Origin: Perca fluviatilis
Taxonomy: Eukaryota > Chordata > Actinopteri > Perciformes > Percidae
DNA length: 64,000 bases
Direction of reading: 5' to 3'
Assembly: GCF_010015445.1 (NCBI RefSeq)
Contig: NC_053126.1
Location: 20,076,669-20,140,668, forward strand
The notes under the pieces were generated by a model. It worked only from the letters and a program-made list of their open reading frames with translations, was not told where the DNA came from and made no database searches. Positions 36,191 through 51,900 of this stretch are shown here, one piece after another. Both the position numbers and the translations under genes were made by a program. Position 1 is the first letter of the stretch. Every line of letters begins with the position of its first letter.

Positions 36191-38460
36191 ACCTCTCCCC
36201 TCCTGCTAACTTCACCCGCTAGGCCCCTCACTTTCTGTCTTCCTATCTGCTTTAGCTGGCTCAACAACACTCACCCATTTTCTACTTTCTGTCACCCTCT
36301 CTCTGTTTTCAGATCCCCCCCCCCCGCCTTCTTCGGCTCGTTCTCCCTTGCTCAACCTCACACACACTCTCTCAAGAGTGTTAATCTTTTGCCTCTCTGC
36401 TTTCTTATGTTTTCTGTTACTTCACTCCCTCCTCATACTCCTCCCCCTCGCTCTTCCTGTCTGTCTGTCTCTCTCTCTGTCTGGTTTGACTCAGTGTTTC
36501 TCTCTCTCCTTGGGTGAATGAGAGCATGCTACCTAAGGTATTAGCCCGTCTTGTTCAGGCAAGTCCTTGGTCTTCTTTGCACCTCTACTTGGTTGTTCCT
36601 CTCTTCTCGTTTGTGTCCAAGTCAGCTGTGACAAAGCCGATCTTTTGTTGCTCCACATCCTACTTTAATCATTGCCATGTCTCTTTGATCCACCTATCTT
36701 CTTTCCACTTTTTTCATGTGTTCACACAGACAAACTCACAATCCTACTTTCCCCTGTTGTCCCAAAGCTCCTTGTGTTCTCCGCCCCCACCCTAGAGCCC
36801 CAGCCTTCCCTCTCTGCTTTCCCCTCCCTCCACCAGCCATCCTCCGCCCACACCCCTTAAGCCCCTCTCCCCTTTGCACAAAAAGGAGGCAGTAACATGA
36901 GTGCCCAGTTCTGAATTAGCCCACAGTTTGCCTCTTGACTAGTGAGTGTGTGACAGGAAACACGTTCAAAACCAATGAGGGGCAAAACAGGCGAGGGGCA
37001 GAGGCTTCCCATCCAATCAGAGTAAATCCTAATACCCCCAAAACTCTTACCTACACACACAAGCTTTCTATTCCAATGTCAAACATTGCCAGCTGTATTG
37101 ACTCATATGCTCTTGCCAAAAACGTTTTCATCTGAGAGGTTGGGGGCCAAGGCAGGGAAGTCTCCTCTCAGCTCAGATGGGAACATGCTTCGAATATGGC
37201 AGCACTGCTGGCTGTATCAACAGGGTAACTAACTATCGTAACAGCCGGCGGAAATGAGAGAAGCAGAGTCGGGAGAAGTCAGACAGAGAAAAAAAAAGCA
37301 GAGAGAGGTGGGGAGTTGATGCCCAGAAGAGGAGCCATAAGTCATCTGTTGTTTGGCTTTCATTCCAGAGCTCTGCATTGAAAGCTGTGTAATGGAAGGG
37401 AAATAGAATCTAACAGGTAAAGCTCAAGTTGGATTTTGGGAAATACATTAAGCATATGGGATGCATTTAACAGTAAACCCCCACAAACAGATGACCAAAC
37501 CCAGCTGTCCTGCATATATCCCTCCTGATTTGAGTTCTCAGTGGAAAAATCCAAACCGAGCTCCTTGCAATAAAGCAATAACACCTAGTAACTCCATGCT
37601 GAGTAAGCTGAGCTTTGCCACAGCAACCCTAGCAACCCTAGCCCCCCCAACTCCCCGAAATCCAAAACAAAAGAGCTTTTGGAAAGTTTTTATTTTGGCC
37701 GTCGTCAGGGTTTGCAGAAAACACGTGGAGGTTGTATGAGGCTGCTTTGCTGTGACCACACGGACAAAATTAACAATATAGAAGGTTGTGCAACTAATGC
37801 AATCTGGCTAATAGTACCGGGAGACACTTAACATGCTTTTTACCTCAAATTCATGTAATGGTTCCTTGACTGGTGAGCGGATCTGGTGACTCCAGTGGGT
37901 GGGCCAGCTGGGCCTCTCATGTTGAATGTGTGACGTGTTTGATTGTACAGGTGTCGCTCGTCATAGTATGCAGAAACTCCAAAATGGCTGTCCTAGATGA
38001 ATGTACAGTCTGGATTTTTCAAATATTCTTACGTCAAGGATGACTAAATGTTTCATGTCAAACTCAATCTTTCAGTCCGTGCACACATCTTCTCTAGTTC
38101 TGAAAGAATCTCTTTCAGGGGGGTGGAAACAAAAGACGCACCAGCACTTTACTGGATGTATTAGGTAAGAGATAAACTCACCCCTGATAGGGAGGCCTCT
38201 TGGAGAAATGTATCATGAGACACAAGCAGGAATGGGGAGAGAAATGTGGAAGAAATTGTTTTTCCCAGGAATTGAAGCTCCAGGATAATAACAAGACTGC
38301 AGACAAGAAAAAGGGATCCACTGCCCCAGAATAATTGTAGGGCATCATAGAAGAGGTACAGCAACACCTTGCTTCTCTGGTAGTCTGTACAATCAAATAT
38401 CCAGACCTCTCATCTTGTTTCCTCTCATCACAGGCCATCCTGCTGCCTCCCACGCACAGC
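36191..38460 (-). promoter_or_regulatory. 5' flank of sialyltransferase copy A
   Basis: Pyrimidine-rich sequence directly upstream of the ATG, including a C10 run near 36317, aligns with the copy B flank at 2127-2462. Sequences further out pair with 22978-23500. Retention in both copies suggests promoter or nearby regulatory sequence. The transcription start is not determined, and a non-coding upstream exon cannot be excluded. Confidence 0.5.
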
Positions 38461-38925
38461 AGTCAGTCATTAGCTTAATACAGACAATGCAATTTCCACC
38501 CAAAGACTCCATAAGCTATTTAACCACATTAAAGCCAAAGAAGTTATTTTTCAAGCTGACATTCATAATCTTATAACACAGGAGATTTCTCAGCGTTGTG
38601 CAGCTCTTGTGTGCCTATAGGAAGCCTGCAGTCTCATTTACTCAGCATGGATGAATCATGCTGGAATTATTATCTCAATGATGGATGGTTATGTAATTAG
38701 GAGCTAACTTTTGGTGATTAATCTGTTATTCAGAAGTTTCTATATATTCAGAAAATTAAAAAAATCTGCATGTGCTTATATGCACCACGGATTCGCAGAC
38801 GATGTCTGTATGCTCCATCATAAATGGTTAAAGTATATGAAGTTGCAAGTTTTTAATTCTGTATTTCTGCATTACTAGAGGTTTACAAAGTAACAAGTTT
38901 GTGTAGTTCTGGTCAAGCAGTGGTG
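38461..38925. other. Intergenic sequence, no feature recognised
   Basis: No coding, RNA or repeat signal that I can support. Confidence 0.4.
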
Positions 38926-39410
38926 GAAAAAGTATTCAGATCGTTTACTCAAGTAAAAGTACTAATACCACATTGTAAAATACTCTGTTACAAGTAAAAG
39001 TCCTGCTTTGAAAATGTTACTTAACTAAAAGTATGTAAGTATCATCAGGAAAATTTACTCAATGCAGAAAAATCCTGACAATATAGAAACTGGAAATGAT
39101 GAAAACAGTTCTGTCAATCAACTAATTGTTTAATCAGCTAATCATTTCAGCTGGACTTGTAGGCAGTTATATTGTTGGGTAGTTTAATTTATAATAAAAC
39201 ATCGTATTTTATAAACTGCATGTGTTTTGTGAGCAGAAGTCTTAATTTGAAAAGTAACTAGTAACTAAAACTAAGAATAATGTAGTAGAGCAAAAAGTAC
39301 AATATTTTTCTCTAAAATGTATTGGAGTAGAAGTAGAAAGTGGCATGAAAAGAAAAGACTCAAGTAAAGTACAAGGACCTCAAATTTGTACTTAAGTACA
39401 GTACTTTTTT
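38926..39410. repeat. AAGTA-rich teleost repeat
   Basis: GTGGTGGAAAAAGTATTCAG opens a block with many CAAGTAAAAGTAC-type phrases, ending in ACTTAAGTACAGTACTTTT. Related copies are at about 6085-6220, 11415-11580 and 52290-52430. Non-coding. Confidence 0.6.
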
Positions 39411-41570
39411 TTATTTATTACATTTTTACCTTTATTTTTACAGGCAAGTCATTAAGAACAGGTTCTTATTTACAATGGCGGCCTGACAAGTGGCATAGCC
39501 ACTTAGGGAAAGGGAAGGAGGGCTGGATAATAGATACATTAGAAATACATACGGATTAGAAATGACATAAAATACAATTTGAAATACTACACAGAAAACA
39601 ATAAACACTTATAACGAGATAAGTGCACAGGTATATAGGTGAGTAAGAGAGCGAGAAACCATTCAAATATTTAGCTGGAAAAATGATTATGCTTCCCTAA
39701 GCAACTGCATATGTCCGTGAACAAGGATGATATGATAGTTTTGAAGGATGAGATGGAAAGTAGTTTATCCAGTTTGATAATTTTGCAAAGCATTCCAGTC
39801 ACGAGCGGCAGCAGATTGAAAAGATGCAAGACCAGAGGCAGAGTTGGTTTTGGGAATGCTTAATTGAAGATGAAGTGAGGATTGGGTGTTGTATGTGACA
39901 GGCTTTGGTTGCAGCAGGTGACCTAAGTAAGGAGGTGATCGGCCAAGAAGGATCTTGTAAATGAAAGTGAACCAGTGAATCTTACGCCGAAAGTGAAGGG
40001 AGGGCCAGTTGACAGATGAATATAGGGTGCAGTGATGTGTATTGAAGGGGGGCATGTGTGGCAAACCTGATAGCAGAATGGTAAAGAGTGTCGAGTTTTG
40101 ATACACATTACACATTACTTAAGTTTTGGAGGTATTGAGAGTGAGTTTGAGTTGGGAAAAAGACTGCTGTCGTTGGGAAAAGCTATCTTGCAGGGTAGCT
40201 TGAACAGTATCAGTGGAAAGACCAGTGGCATAAAGAATTGTATCATCAGCATATAAGTGAAAGAGTGAATTGCCTGGGGAATGTTGTTAATGTAAATTGA
40301 GAAAAGTGTGGGGCCAAGTATGGAGCCTTGGGGGACACCCCTGGTGACTGGGAGAGAATGGGAGAAAAGGTTTTCAAATCTTACACATTGCACCCGGGGA
40401 GAGAGATATTTGGAAAACCAAACTGGTGAGTGAATGAATGAATATAGCTGCGCAGTTTTGTTTGGTATCTAATGCGGATGTAATGTCATTGAGTACTTTT
40501 GTGGTAGCCGTAACACAACCATAGCCAGATTGAAAGCCAGACTGTGCCTCGGAGATGATACCGTTCACATTTAGGTGATTGGTTAGTTGTTCATTGACAA
40601 GTTTTTCCAGAATCTTAGACACACAAGGCAAGATGGAAATTGGCCTGAAATTGTTTAGGTCAGCTTGATCACCGCCCTCAAACAGAGGAAGCACAACCAC
40701 TTCTTTCCAAGCAGGTGGAATTCCGGCTGTATGGAGGGAGAGATTAATGAGGGCTGTTAGGGGAGCTTCAATGACAGGGGCCGCAATTTTAATGAAAAAA
40801 GCGGCAAGATCATCTGACGCAGCTGTTTTATTGGGGTCCAGAGCGATCAATTCCTTCAGGACCTCCCCCATTAAAACTGTGAGGAGGCGCTGAAGGGCTG
40901 CAAGTACTAGGGGCCAAGTACTAGGGGCTGCAGGGGCTGTAGCAATAGAGTTTAAAGACTCTGAGACAAAGACAGAATTTATGAAGTGGTGATTGAATGC
41001 TTCAGCCATAGAGTTTTTATTAGTAACAACTATATCAACCACTCTTAGAGACAGTGGTACGGACCGGGGTTTGTTTCTTAAGTTTTTTTTTACCGTGTTC
41101 CAAAATGCTTTCGGATTGGCACCACAAAGTGAAAACTGCTCTTTAAAGTAGCCGGCTTTGGCCTGCCTCACTGCTTGTGTGGCCTTGTTCCTGATTTGAC
41201 GAAATAAAAGGTTGTCATTGGCAGAATGTGACTTGCGTGCTTTGCGCCACTCTGTATTTTTTAGCTGAAGCAGAACAACAACAACAACCAAGCATCATTC
41301 ACGGTGGGAATCAGGCTGACTCTATACCAGCTTACATTGGCCAGATAACGTAAGAAAGTTTGAGCATCAAAATGTTTCAGAATACGTTTAGTGGTGATTA
41401 CGACTGTTGACAGAGAGGTGTTTTCTAACACTGTTTGACAGAGAGGTGTTTTCTAACACAGGCAATGAAACAGTGGTCACTATGGTCATTGCAAAACACA
41501 CCCGATAGGTACATGAGTGGGGTGTTTGTAAACACAACATCTATTAATGTGGCCTTGTCACAGCTTTTTT
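39411..41570 (-). mobile_element. L2/Rex1-like LINE with decayed reverse transcriptase
   Basis: On the minus strand from high to low coordinates, the end of an endonuclease domain is at about 41570-41400 (FTNTPLMYLSGVFCNDHSDH). The 5' part of the reverse transcriptase is at 41291-40374 (LPLFEGGDQADLNNFRPISI, GFQSGYGCVTATTKVLNDI). An RT segment with GVPQGSILGPTLFSIYINN follows at 40393-40115. The catalytic YADD is encoded at 40253-40242 in another frame. The C-terminal tail PPYLGHLLQPKPVTYNTQSS lies in 40115-39765. The region around the first catalytic aspartate is deleted or scrambled after NCAAIFIHS, so it is dead. The 3' untranslated end lies near 39411-39480. Confidence 0.8.
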
Positions 41571-41609
41571 ATCAATGTGGCCTTGTCACAGCATATTTTT
41601 TTTATCTAT

Positions 41610-41851
41610 AGCCTCTTTCCGACCAAGTAGTTGGTCTGACCTTTTGTTATTATAATCACAGCCATCTAACCACCACTATGCGGAAAAGGGAAAAGACCCT
41701 GCCCTGTAGTAGGAGCTGAAAGAGTTACAGGAACTGTGGCCAGAGGAACAAAATAATCCCCAAATTGGTCCAGTCGGAACATGGAAAAAAAAGGGTTCTA
41801 GTAACGTCATGTTCTAGGAACTGCAAAAATCTCTCTGGTCGAAAAGCGGCT
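41610..41851. mobile_element. hAT-like MITE
   Basis: The ends AGCCTCTTTCCGACCAAGTAG and CTCTGGTCGAAAAGCGGCT are imperfect inverted repeats. The nearby phrase AATGTGGCCTTGTCACAGC occurs three times (about 41547, 41573 and 41852), so the insertion site has been duplicated or rearranged. Confidence 0.55.
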
Positions 41852-43880
41852 AATGTGGCCTTGTCACAGCTTTTTTTTTAATGTACTTAGTTACATTCCA
41901 CCACTGTGAACAAGTGGATGTGCGTGTGTTTGTTTGTGTTTCCCAGCCTATCTTTACCAGAAGACTCAACGCAACATGCTTCTGTGGGTGGCATGCGATA
42001 ATGGCGGAAGATTGGGCAAGAGCAAGAAGCTACAGGGGGAGCGCAGTACTTCCTCTAAAGAGCCCATGTGACATCATCACAAGGCAGACAGAAGGACAAA
42101 GGTCCCATTGTCACCCAAACTGCACCCAATAAATCTGTCCTCCCCCTCCTCCACCTTGCACTGTTTCAGCAGCGATGAGGCTGCTGCTCTGCATCTTCTG
42201 TAGCACAGGTTACAGGATCATCAATGAAGTAGGCCACAAGAGAGGATGTGAACAAGCCTCACCTCCATCTCTGCTCAACATCTCTAAACAATGGGGTTCC
42301 CCTGGAAGCACAGCAAGCTTCCTGTCAGGCTTTGTGTTTGTTGGTAGTTGTTTTTATATAAGGACAAAATAATTGCTGCAAATAACAATGGGGAAAAAAA
42401 GGTAACTGATACTTCCTATCATTGCCAACTCTCTATTTCACTTCTCCTACTCAAAGCCCTCACTTGCTGTCTGACTCAGACCTGTTGCCTGTAAGTAACA
42501 CTTGATAACAGGTTGCGTGACCTGGTAGAAACCACAGTGATGTAAAGTGTTGACCTGTCATGGGCAGACCACACTGAACTCAAGTGAGACACACTTTTTA
42601 TCCGCTGTATTCAGAAGAATGAATCAGCAAATCTGCAAATAATTTGGGAAGCATGTAAGCCTATTTGCAACCTTTTCTGTCAGTATGAGTGTGAATATTT
42701 GTACACAACTAGTGAAAACAGATGATGCAAGAGGATCCAAAGTGTGTAATATTTTTTTGAGCTGGCGAGAGGCTGAGGGATAAAAATAACTCACGGTCTG
42801 TAAATAGATTATCATAAGGTGACAGTTGTGCACTTTAAGCCTGGCAAAACAATCAAAACAAGAGGGGTCAACCAAAATACATCTCTCTTAGGAAGAACCA
42901 AAAGTGCAGTACCATGAGGAACTACAATGGCATTAAAACTCACATGTAAATCAATGCACATTTACCTAAACTTTTTACTTATTAAAAAACATACATGCCA
43001 TACACATTTGTCTGCCCTATTACACATTCGGTACACATCAGCTACACATAATACTGCATAATGTGGCCTTTTAAACAACATGCAAAATGATCCACAAAAT
43101 ACAACAAGTGAAATATGGATACACACCTGGAGCTGATATGATTAGCCAAATAATCGATAAATAAGCTGAAAATTAATTGAATTAATTGAAAGATGCTAAA
43201 TATCTTCAGCCTCTGAAATGTGAGTATTTGCTGTAGTCATGTAAATAAAATATCTTTGCTTTAGGTAATAATAGTGGGCTTTTTTTGCTTGACTATTTTC
43301 TGATGTTTTTCGACTGCTTACAACCCATGCCACACTTTGCTTTAGCCACCAACGTAAATTAATATGTAAAATGTAAAACAACGTATCACAATGTATTTTA
43401 TAAATGACATAGAAGAGGGCCAATTCAGGATTGGGTTAAAATCCTGTCATTGAATGACCGACTAAGGTTGAGTCATGTTTTCACCCGTGCTCTATCAATG
43501 TCCTGTTTAGTTTTTTTTCTTTGCTGACCCTGATCCAGTATCAGCCAAGACCACGAAATATAGACTTAGATCAAAAATAAAATTATCTAATGAAAAATCT
43601 TCTCCCACTTCCTTTTAACATACTACTCACTACGAAACTTTGCCTGGGAAAAGTAAAAAATATACTTTTTTAGTCTGCGTATTCTGCATATAAAATTAGC
43701 CAATCTTCTCGCTGATGGTATTGTTTGTTTATATAGGTCATATACAGGCATCATATTAAATTGAGAGTTGAATTTTATAACCAGTTAAAAACTCCTTGTA
43801 GCTGCTTTAACCTTAAATCTTTAGACATTATACAGTATGTGACATTTCTGTGCAATTTCTACAGCATTTTTCTTTTTAGC
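41852..43880. other. Intergenic sequence, no gene supported
   Basis: Only short unrelated open frames occur (for example 41881-42132 and 42175-42372) without recognisable domains or splice context. Confidence 0.45.
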
Positions 43881-43894
43881 CCGTCTGATGAGGC

Positions 43895-44065
43895 TTGGCT
43901 GAAATGCCTCTGGTTCCAGGAGCTCTGGGAACGCTGAGCCACCTGATGGAATCATTTTGTTGGCTTTCTCCAGCTGAGGGCCCTTAAATTGCCATTACCT
44001 TCCACCACACTTGCCATAGCTGTGACTGGTAAATGGCTTCACGGGGCGATGTGGTGGAAGAGGCG
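43895..44065. promoter_or_regulatory. Block retained in both duplicated flanks
   Basis: This non-coding block pairs with 23690-23865. Shared phrases are GAGCCACCTGATGGAATCAT, GCCATTACC against GCCATCACC, and AATGGCTTCA. Its preservation amid divergent sequence suggests constraint, but function is unknown. Confidence 0.4.
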
Positions 44066-44386
44066 GACCTGAGGGGGGGGGGCAGTAATGGGGTCATGTG
44101 GCTGAGGAACAGCTGATCCCGGTGAATTCCAGAGCTGCTTAACATGAGGCCTCAGGCCTGGTGCCCTCGTGTCGAACTATTACAAACCAAAACACCTAAC
44201 TGACAAATGATGTCAGCAGACTAACACTGTGCACACACATGTAGACCACACTAAAGATATACTGAGTATATGACACCCATACAATCCCTTAGAGGGGCAC
44301 ATGCATAATTTACACATCAAACCATGGCTGTAATGGACATGAGAGACCCTCCATTCCAATAGATCATTGTGTGTAATAAACACATA

Positions 44387-44466
44387 CAGTACCAGTCACC
44401 AATGTTTGGACACACTTTCTCATTTAAGTGATTGGGAAAGTGTGTCCAAACCTTTGACTGGTACTG
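44387..44466. mobile_element. 80 bp hairpin MITE of Tc1-type ends
   Basis: CAGTACCAGTCACCAATG at one end and its near-complement ending GACTGGTACTG at the other are flanked by TA. The two arms meet almost without a spacer, forming an almost perfect hairpin built only from terminal inverted repeats. Confidence 0.8.
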
Positions 44467-45780
44467 TACAAACGATAACAAAGCTTAACAAAGTAAAAAA
44501 AAATGTGTACGTTTACCTTGTTGTTTGTATTCATGTATTACTGTGTTTGTACCTTGAGAGCAACAAAAAGCAAGAGCTAAATTCCCTGTATTTGTTTACA
44601 CTTACTTGGCCATAAAAGCTGATTCTGATTCAAATATACACATAGATACAGATACACATTTTCTGTTTGCATCAGGAAATGTCAAGAAACCTAATATTTT
44701 GCAAGAACACAGGTAGTGAGAAGTACCGTCATTTCCTGCTGCTCAGTCTGAAATGTGTGGTCAAAAGTGCAAGTTCAGCTGCACTGCAACAGCAAGTTCT
44801 TTTATCTGTTGCAGAACACCTTTAGACTAATGTTCAAAACTAAGGATATCCTTGGCTGATATTTTTACCTTTTCCATACCAGCTACAACCACTAGATGGA
44901 CACAAACCTTTAAAAATACACACTTTATTTACAGTGAGTCTTGTATATCTCCAAATAATTTACAGATTTGAATTAAGAAAATGAAACAGGGGAGTTAATC
45001 TGTTTCATCAGTAAAAACATTGGACTTTGGAGACATGAATCACTGGAGGTCAGTGTTCAGAGAGAAGTTAACAGAAGGATTTTCATTCCTAAAAGAGCAA
45101 GAAATCAAATTAATCATAACTGACTTGAAATCAGAGGTCTGAGGATAATTTTGTATGTGATAGAAAATGTATTTGGTCAAACAAGACTAAACATGTAGCC
45201 AGAGGCTGTAATACAAAGACAGTATTCACACTGAATTTAATGATGACCTAAATTCAAGTTGCACAGGTTTTGTTTACCCTCCTTTTAAGACAGATCCACT
45301 ATCTGAAACTGTGTGAAATGCAATGTTTAGTCAATTTTCTAAAACCATTTCTCAATCATAATCCTTGTACATTTTATGATGAAATTGCTAAGTGATATGC
45401 CTTTCAATGCCATATTTTACAGGTGGTGATAGTTTAGTCTTGTGTTCTTTCATATGTGTTCTTTCAGTCTTCTGCTCCAAGTTTGACTGCAGCATCTTTA
45501 TCAGCTGTAAATACATTAACATTTACTCAAGGGGAAACACTGCATTCATTTGACAAACGTGAAAAAAAAAGTTTTTGGTGATATAAATTTGAACCCCACT
45601 GTACAGCAAACAAAAGATAGTCTAATTAATGAAAAATATGAGGTTAAGAAGGAGAATGTTTGGCCATTAGTTTTCTAATGATCACTAGAAATCCGAGCCC
45701 TTCAGCTCTTTACAACATTGTTCCTCGCTAATCAGGTTTTTACTCCAGGAAAAGAAACACAAGATCATTGTGTCTTTATG
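44467..45780. other. Intergenic sequence downstream of rpl19
   Basis: No gene or defined repeat is supported. The segment 44700-44725 (AACACAGGTAGTGAGAAGTA) still resembles copy B sequence at 23848-23870. Confidence 0.4.
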
Positions 45781-45786
45781 TACACT

Positions 45787-45792
45787 TTTATT
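45787..45792 (-). terminator. rpl19: rpl19 polyadenylation signal
   Basis: AATAAA on the minus strand, about 50 bases after the stop codon. A very short 3' UTR is typical of ribosomal protein genes. Confidence 0.8.
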
Positions 45793-45841
45793 GTCAGCAC
45801 TTGACAGGTGGCAGTTGTCAGGCAGGATGGACAGAACCAGA

Positions 45842-49181
<3,340 letters not shown>

Positions 49182-49215
49182 GGCTGCTACTTCAACAGGA
49201 AAAGGAAGGCTTGAG
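49182..49215 (-). promoter_or_regulatory. rpl19: rpl19 5' UTR with a terminal oligopyrimidine-like tract
   Basis: On the minus strand CCTTCCTTTTCCTG lies about 20-30 bases before the ATG. Ribosomal protein mRNAs start with such a tract, which allows mTOR-dependent translational control. The exact start base is inferred. Confidence 0.6.
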
Positions 49216-51100
49216 AGACGGACTGGAAGCTACCATTATAGAGGAGAATCCATCTCTGAACAGGAAACAGCTCTGTGTTAGCCCAGACCACACCGGACAT
49301 TATTAATACCTTACACATTTCGTATTGCTTATATGTGTGCTTCTTTAAAGAATAACCCGATGGAAATTGACACAGTAAAGGCAATCTTGCGTTTATTTTA
49401 CAGGTTTAAATCCCTTATCCCCCCCTCATAAACTAATGGTACTGACCAGTGTGTTGCAATGCATTATGGGTGAGGCTGTTTTTGGTTTTTGGTTTTTGGT
49501 TCATGGTTTAAACACAAGAGGGCGGTGTTGAGACCAAAAACGCCACCGAAACCAGACTCCAGTCACAAAACTAAATAAGATAATGTACGTTTTTATAGGA
49601 ATATTTATTTGTACAATGGTTACCAATATTTCAAATTATAATGTAAAATGTTTAATTTTACCAGTTTGTATGTGTAATCCTAGACATAAAGGCTTCACAA
49701 ACTTCCATTCATCCATTCATTGATGTCTATAAAGCTTCAGGAAAGTCAAAAAAATAACAAATTGACGTTTTGATTATTGGGAACATATGAGAGATTAGAA
49801 AATATCTAACACAGCTAATTATTACAGTTGCCACTATTGCATCCTAGGCTCTCCAGCAGCAGTCCATCACCACAGCAACGTTGCATGCTCACAGTGTGGG
49901 TGCATGAGGAGCACTTGTGTGACTTTTTTACCTCAGGTAACCCAGAAATATCAACTGAAATCATCATCTCGAGGCAAAGTATAACCCAATGTACCGGATT
50001 GCCTCCTACCACAGCTTCAACAGTCACTGCTCCCCTCTCTGCACAAAAATGTGCCATGTAGTTTGTAAACATGTGGAGTTAGTGGGCAACTGTCTACTGA
50101 GGAGAAGGGTCATTAATGTGTCTGGAGTAGCATGGCTTTTGTGGTTCTAAACTGTAATTTTTAAAATATCTTATGCTTTCATTTCATCCCTCAGGTTTGG
50201 TAACAATCAGTTACTCTATTACAAACCAATTTTTTTTATATTAGCCTATGTTTACATGGAACATGAGAAACTTCTTTATTTTCATACATGACCCTAACAA
50301 TATCAAGGTTTCTGATCATCTCTGTCTTGATTCCTTAACACCACAGCCACTCAGAGTCATTTATAGTCTGGCTATCACCAGACCAAGCTCAATCTTTTAA
50401 GATTGAACATTATTGAGCTGCAGGGCGAAATCAAATCGCCGGCAGATCGGGCTGGTTTACCCAGTCTAAGTAATTTCTGTATCAACAGAGAATGATCAGA
50501 AACTTGAAGGTGTTTACACGCCAAAGTATCCTAGTTTCTATTGGAACACTCTGGCTAGCATATCCATGTTTCTCAAAACCAGGATGTTTGCATGTGCAAC
50601 ACATAACCAGGATATTCCTAAACATACATAGAAACATGTTCAATATGATGAAGAAACTGTAGTTTCACCTTTGGTACAAACAGCATCACGGTCTGGGTAC
50701 ATTTTTGCTGTGCAGGCAGAAAAAAAATGTCCCTCCTCAACAGATTTTTTATGTTGCTTATTTGCAATGCAACAGCTGATTATCTGGGTATAGTGCCCAA
50801 AACCAATTATTTCAATTTGGAATGAATCTTAATATTAATTAGTGAATGAATGGTGTGTTGTGCCAGTTTTGCACAGGTAGTAACCCAATAACTTAGAAAT
50901 TTTTCTCTAAATACTGCTGAATCCACCGCTGTATGGTTTACACTTCTGCAATTAGTTTTTCTATATATACTGTATATATATATATAATTTTTTGAATGAA
51001 TTAATAATAACCGTTTACTTGTTTATTCTACTGACACAGTAAATTGTATCAAAGTCACTGAAAGCAGCACTAAGTCTGAGGTCTCTGATCCTTACCAGCA
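49216..51100. other. Spacer between rpl19 and the KLHL10-like relic
   Basis: No gene supported. A TATAGTCTGGCTATCACCAG phrase at about 50366-50385 and its surroundings resemble a fish MITE. The 49815-50072 open frames lack any recognised domain. Confidence 0.4.
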
Positions 51101-51104
51101 CTTA

Positions 51105-51900
51105 CTTTGAGCCAGCAGTGAAGCCACTCAGTCTTCTAATGAATAGCAGGATGACATTCTAGCGGGGTCAGATGGAAACAACAATCACATCTGCAGAGTC
51201 TTTTAATGCTGAACTCATCACATCAGGGTGTTCATGATGGTGTACCTGTGCTGCTCTCGTTCACCAAAGTGTTGTTACTCACACTGTCCATGAAGTAGGC
51301 AACACTCATCAAATCATGCCCATCTAGAAGGAGACAACATTTTACAAGACAGACAAAATATACAAGACAGACGAGAGAATGAGTAAGATATTAAGGCATA
51401 TGATATACTTTTGACCCTTGTATTTCTTGCTCTAATTCATATTCCGAAACTTGAGTTTATTCTGCTGTTTGTTGCCGTCGCTGCCAGAAGTTGCAAAGAA
51501 GAGCATCAGCTTAATGCCAAAGATAACCTGCATGCATTCAAAAACAGCTCAAAAGATGAAAAGCAACTGAGGACAAACTGAATCTCTGTCTAACCCTCCT
51601 GCACATTATGTTTTTCTTGGAGGAAGATGTTGACCAGCTGCTGGAGTCACACTGACTCCAACTATCATTATTTTTGAATTATGCTTCTGTTTCTCTGCTT
51701 TTTTTTTCTTCTTTTTTTTTTTAAGAAGATAACCATTGAGGCCTCCTCCTAATGAGGTAACCACCTCACCGGAAGTATGAGCCACAGAGGGTGATCTTGT
51801 GGGCGTTTAATCCAACACCATCAGCTCTGATCACAACGTCACAGAAGGAGTTCGTCACAGGTATGGAGATAATTGTCCTCTCAGGGTGATTTTTATGAGT
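51105..51900 (-). pseudogene. Decayed KLHL10-like BTB-BACK-kelch gene fragments
   Basis: Four pieces occur in the order expected for a KLHL10-type gene on the minus strand. At 51900-51770 a BTB segment reads NSFCDVVIRADGV then NAHKITLCGSYFR and ends at a GTGAGG donor-like site. At 51527-51432 an open piece follows an acceptor-like site (VIFGIKLMLFFATSGSDG) that I cannot place firmly. At 51323-51246 a piece flanked by acceptor- and donor-like sites reads LMSVAYFMDSVSNNTLVNES, similar to the YFMNNV part of the KLHL10 BACK domain. Near 51165-51105 a weak match to the start of the first kelch repeat contains a stop. Most of the BTB and BACK coding sequence is missing. The KLHL10 assignment is by resemblance and tentative. 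Confidence 0.45.
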
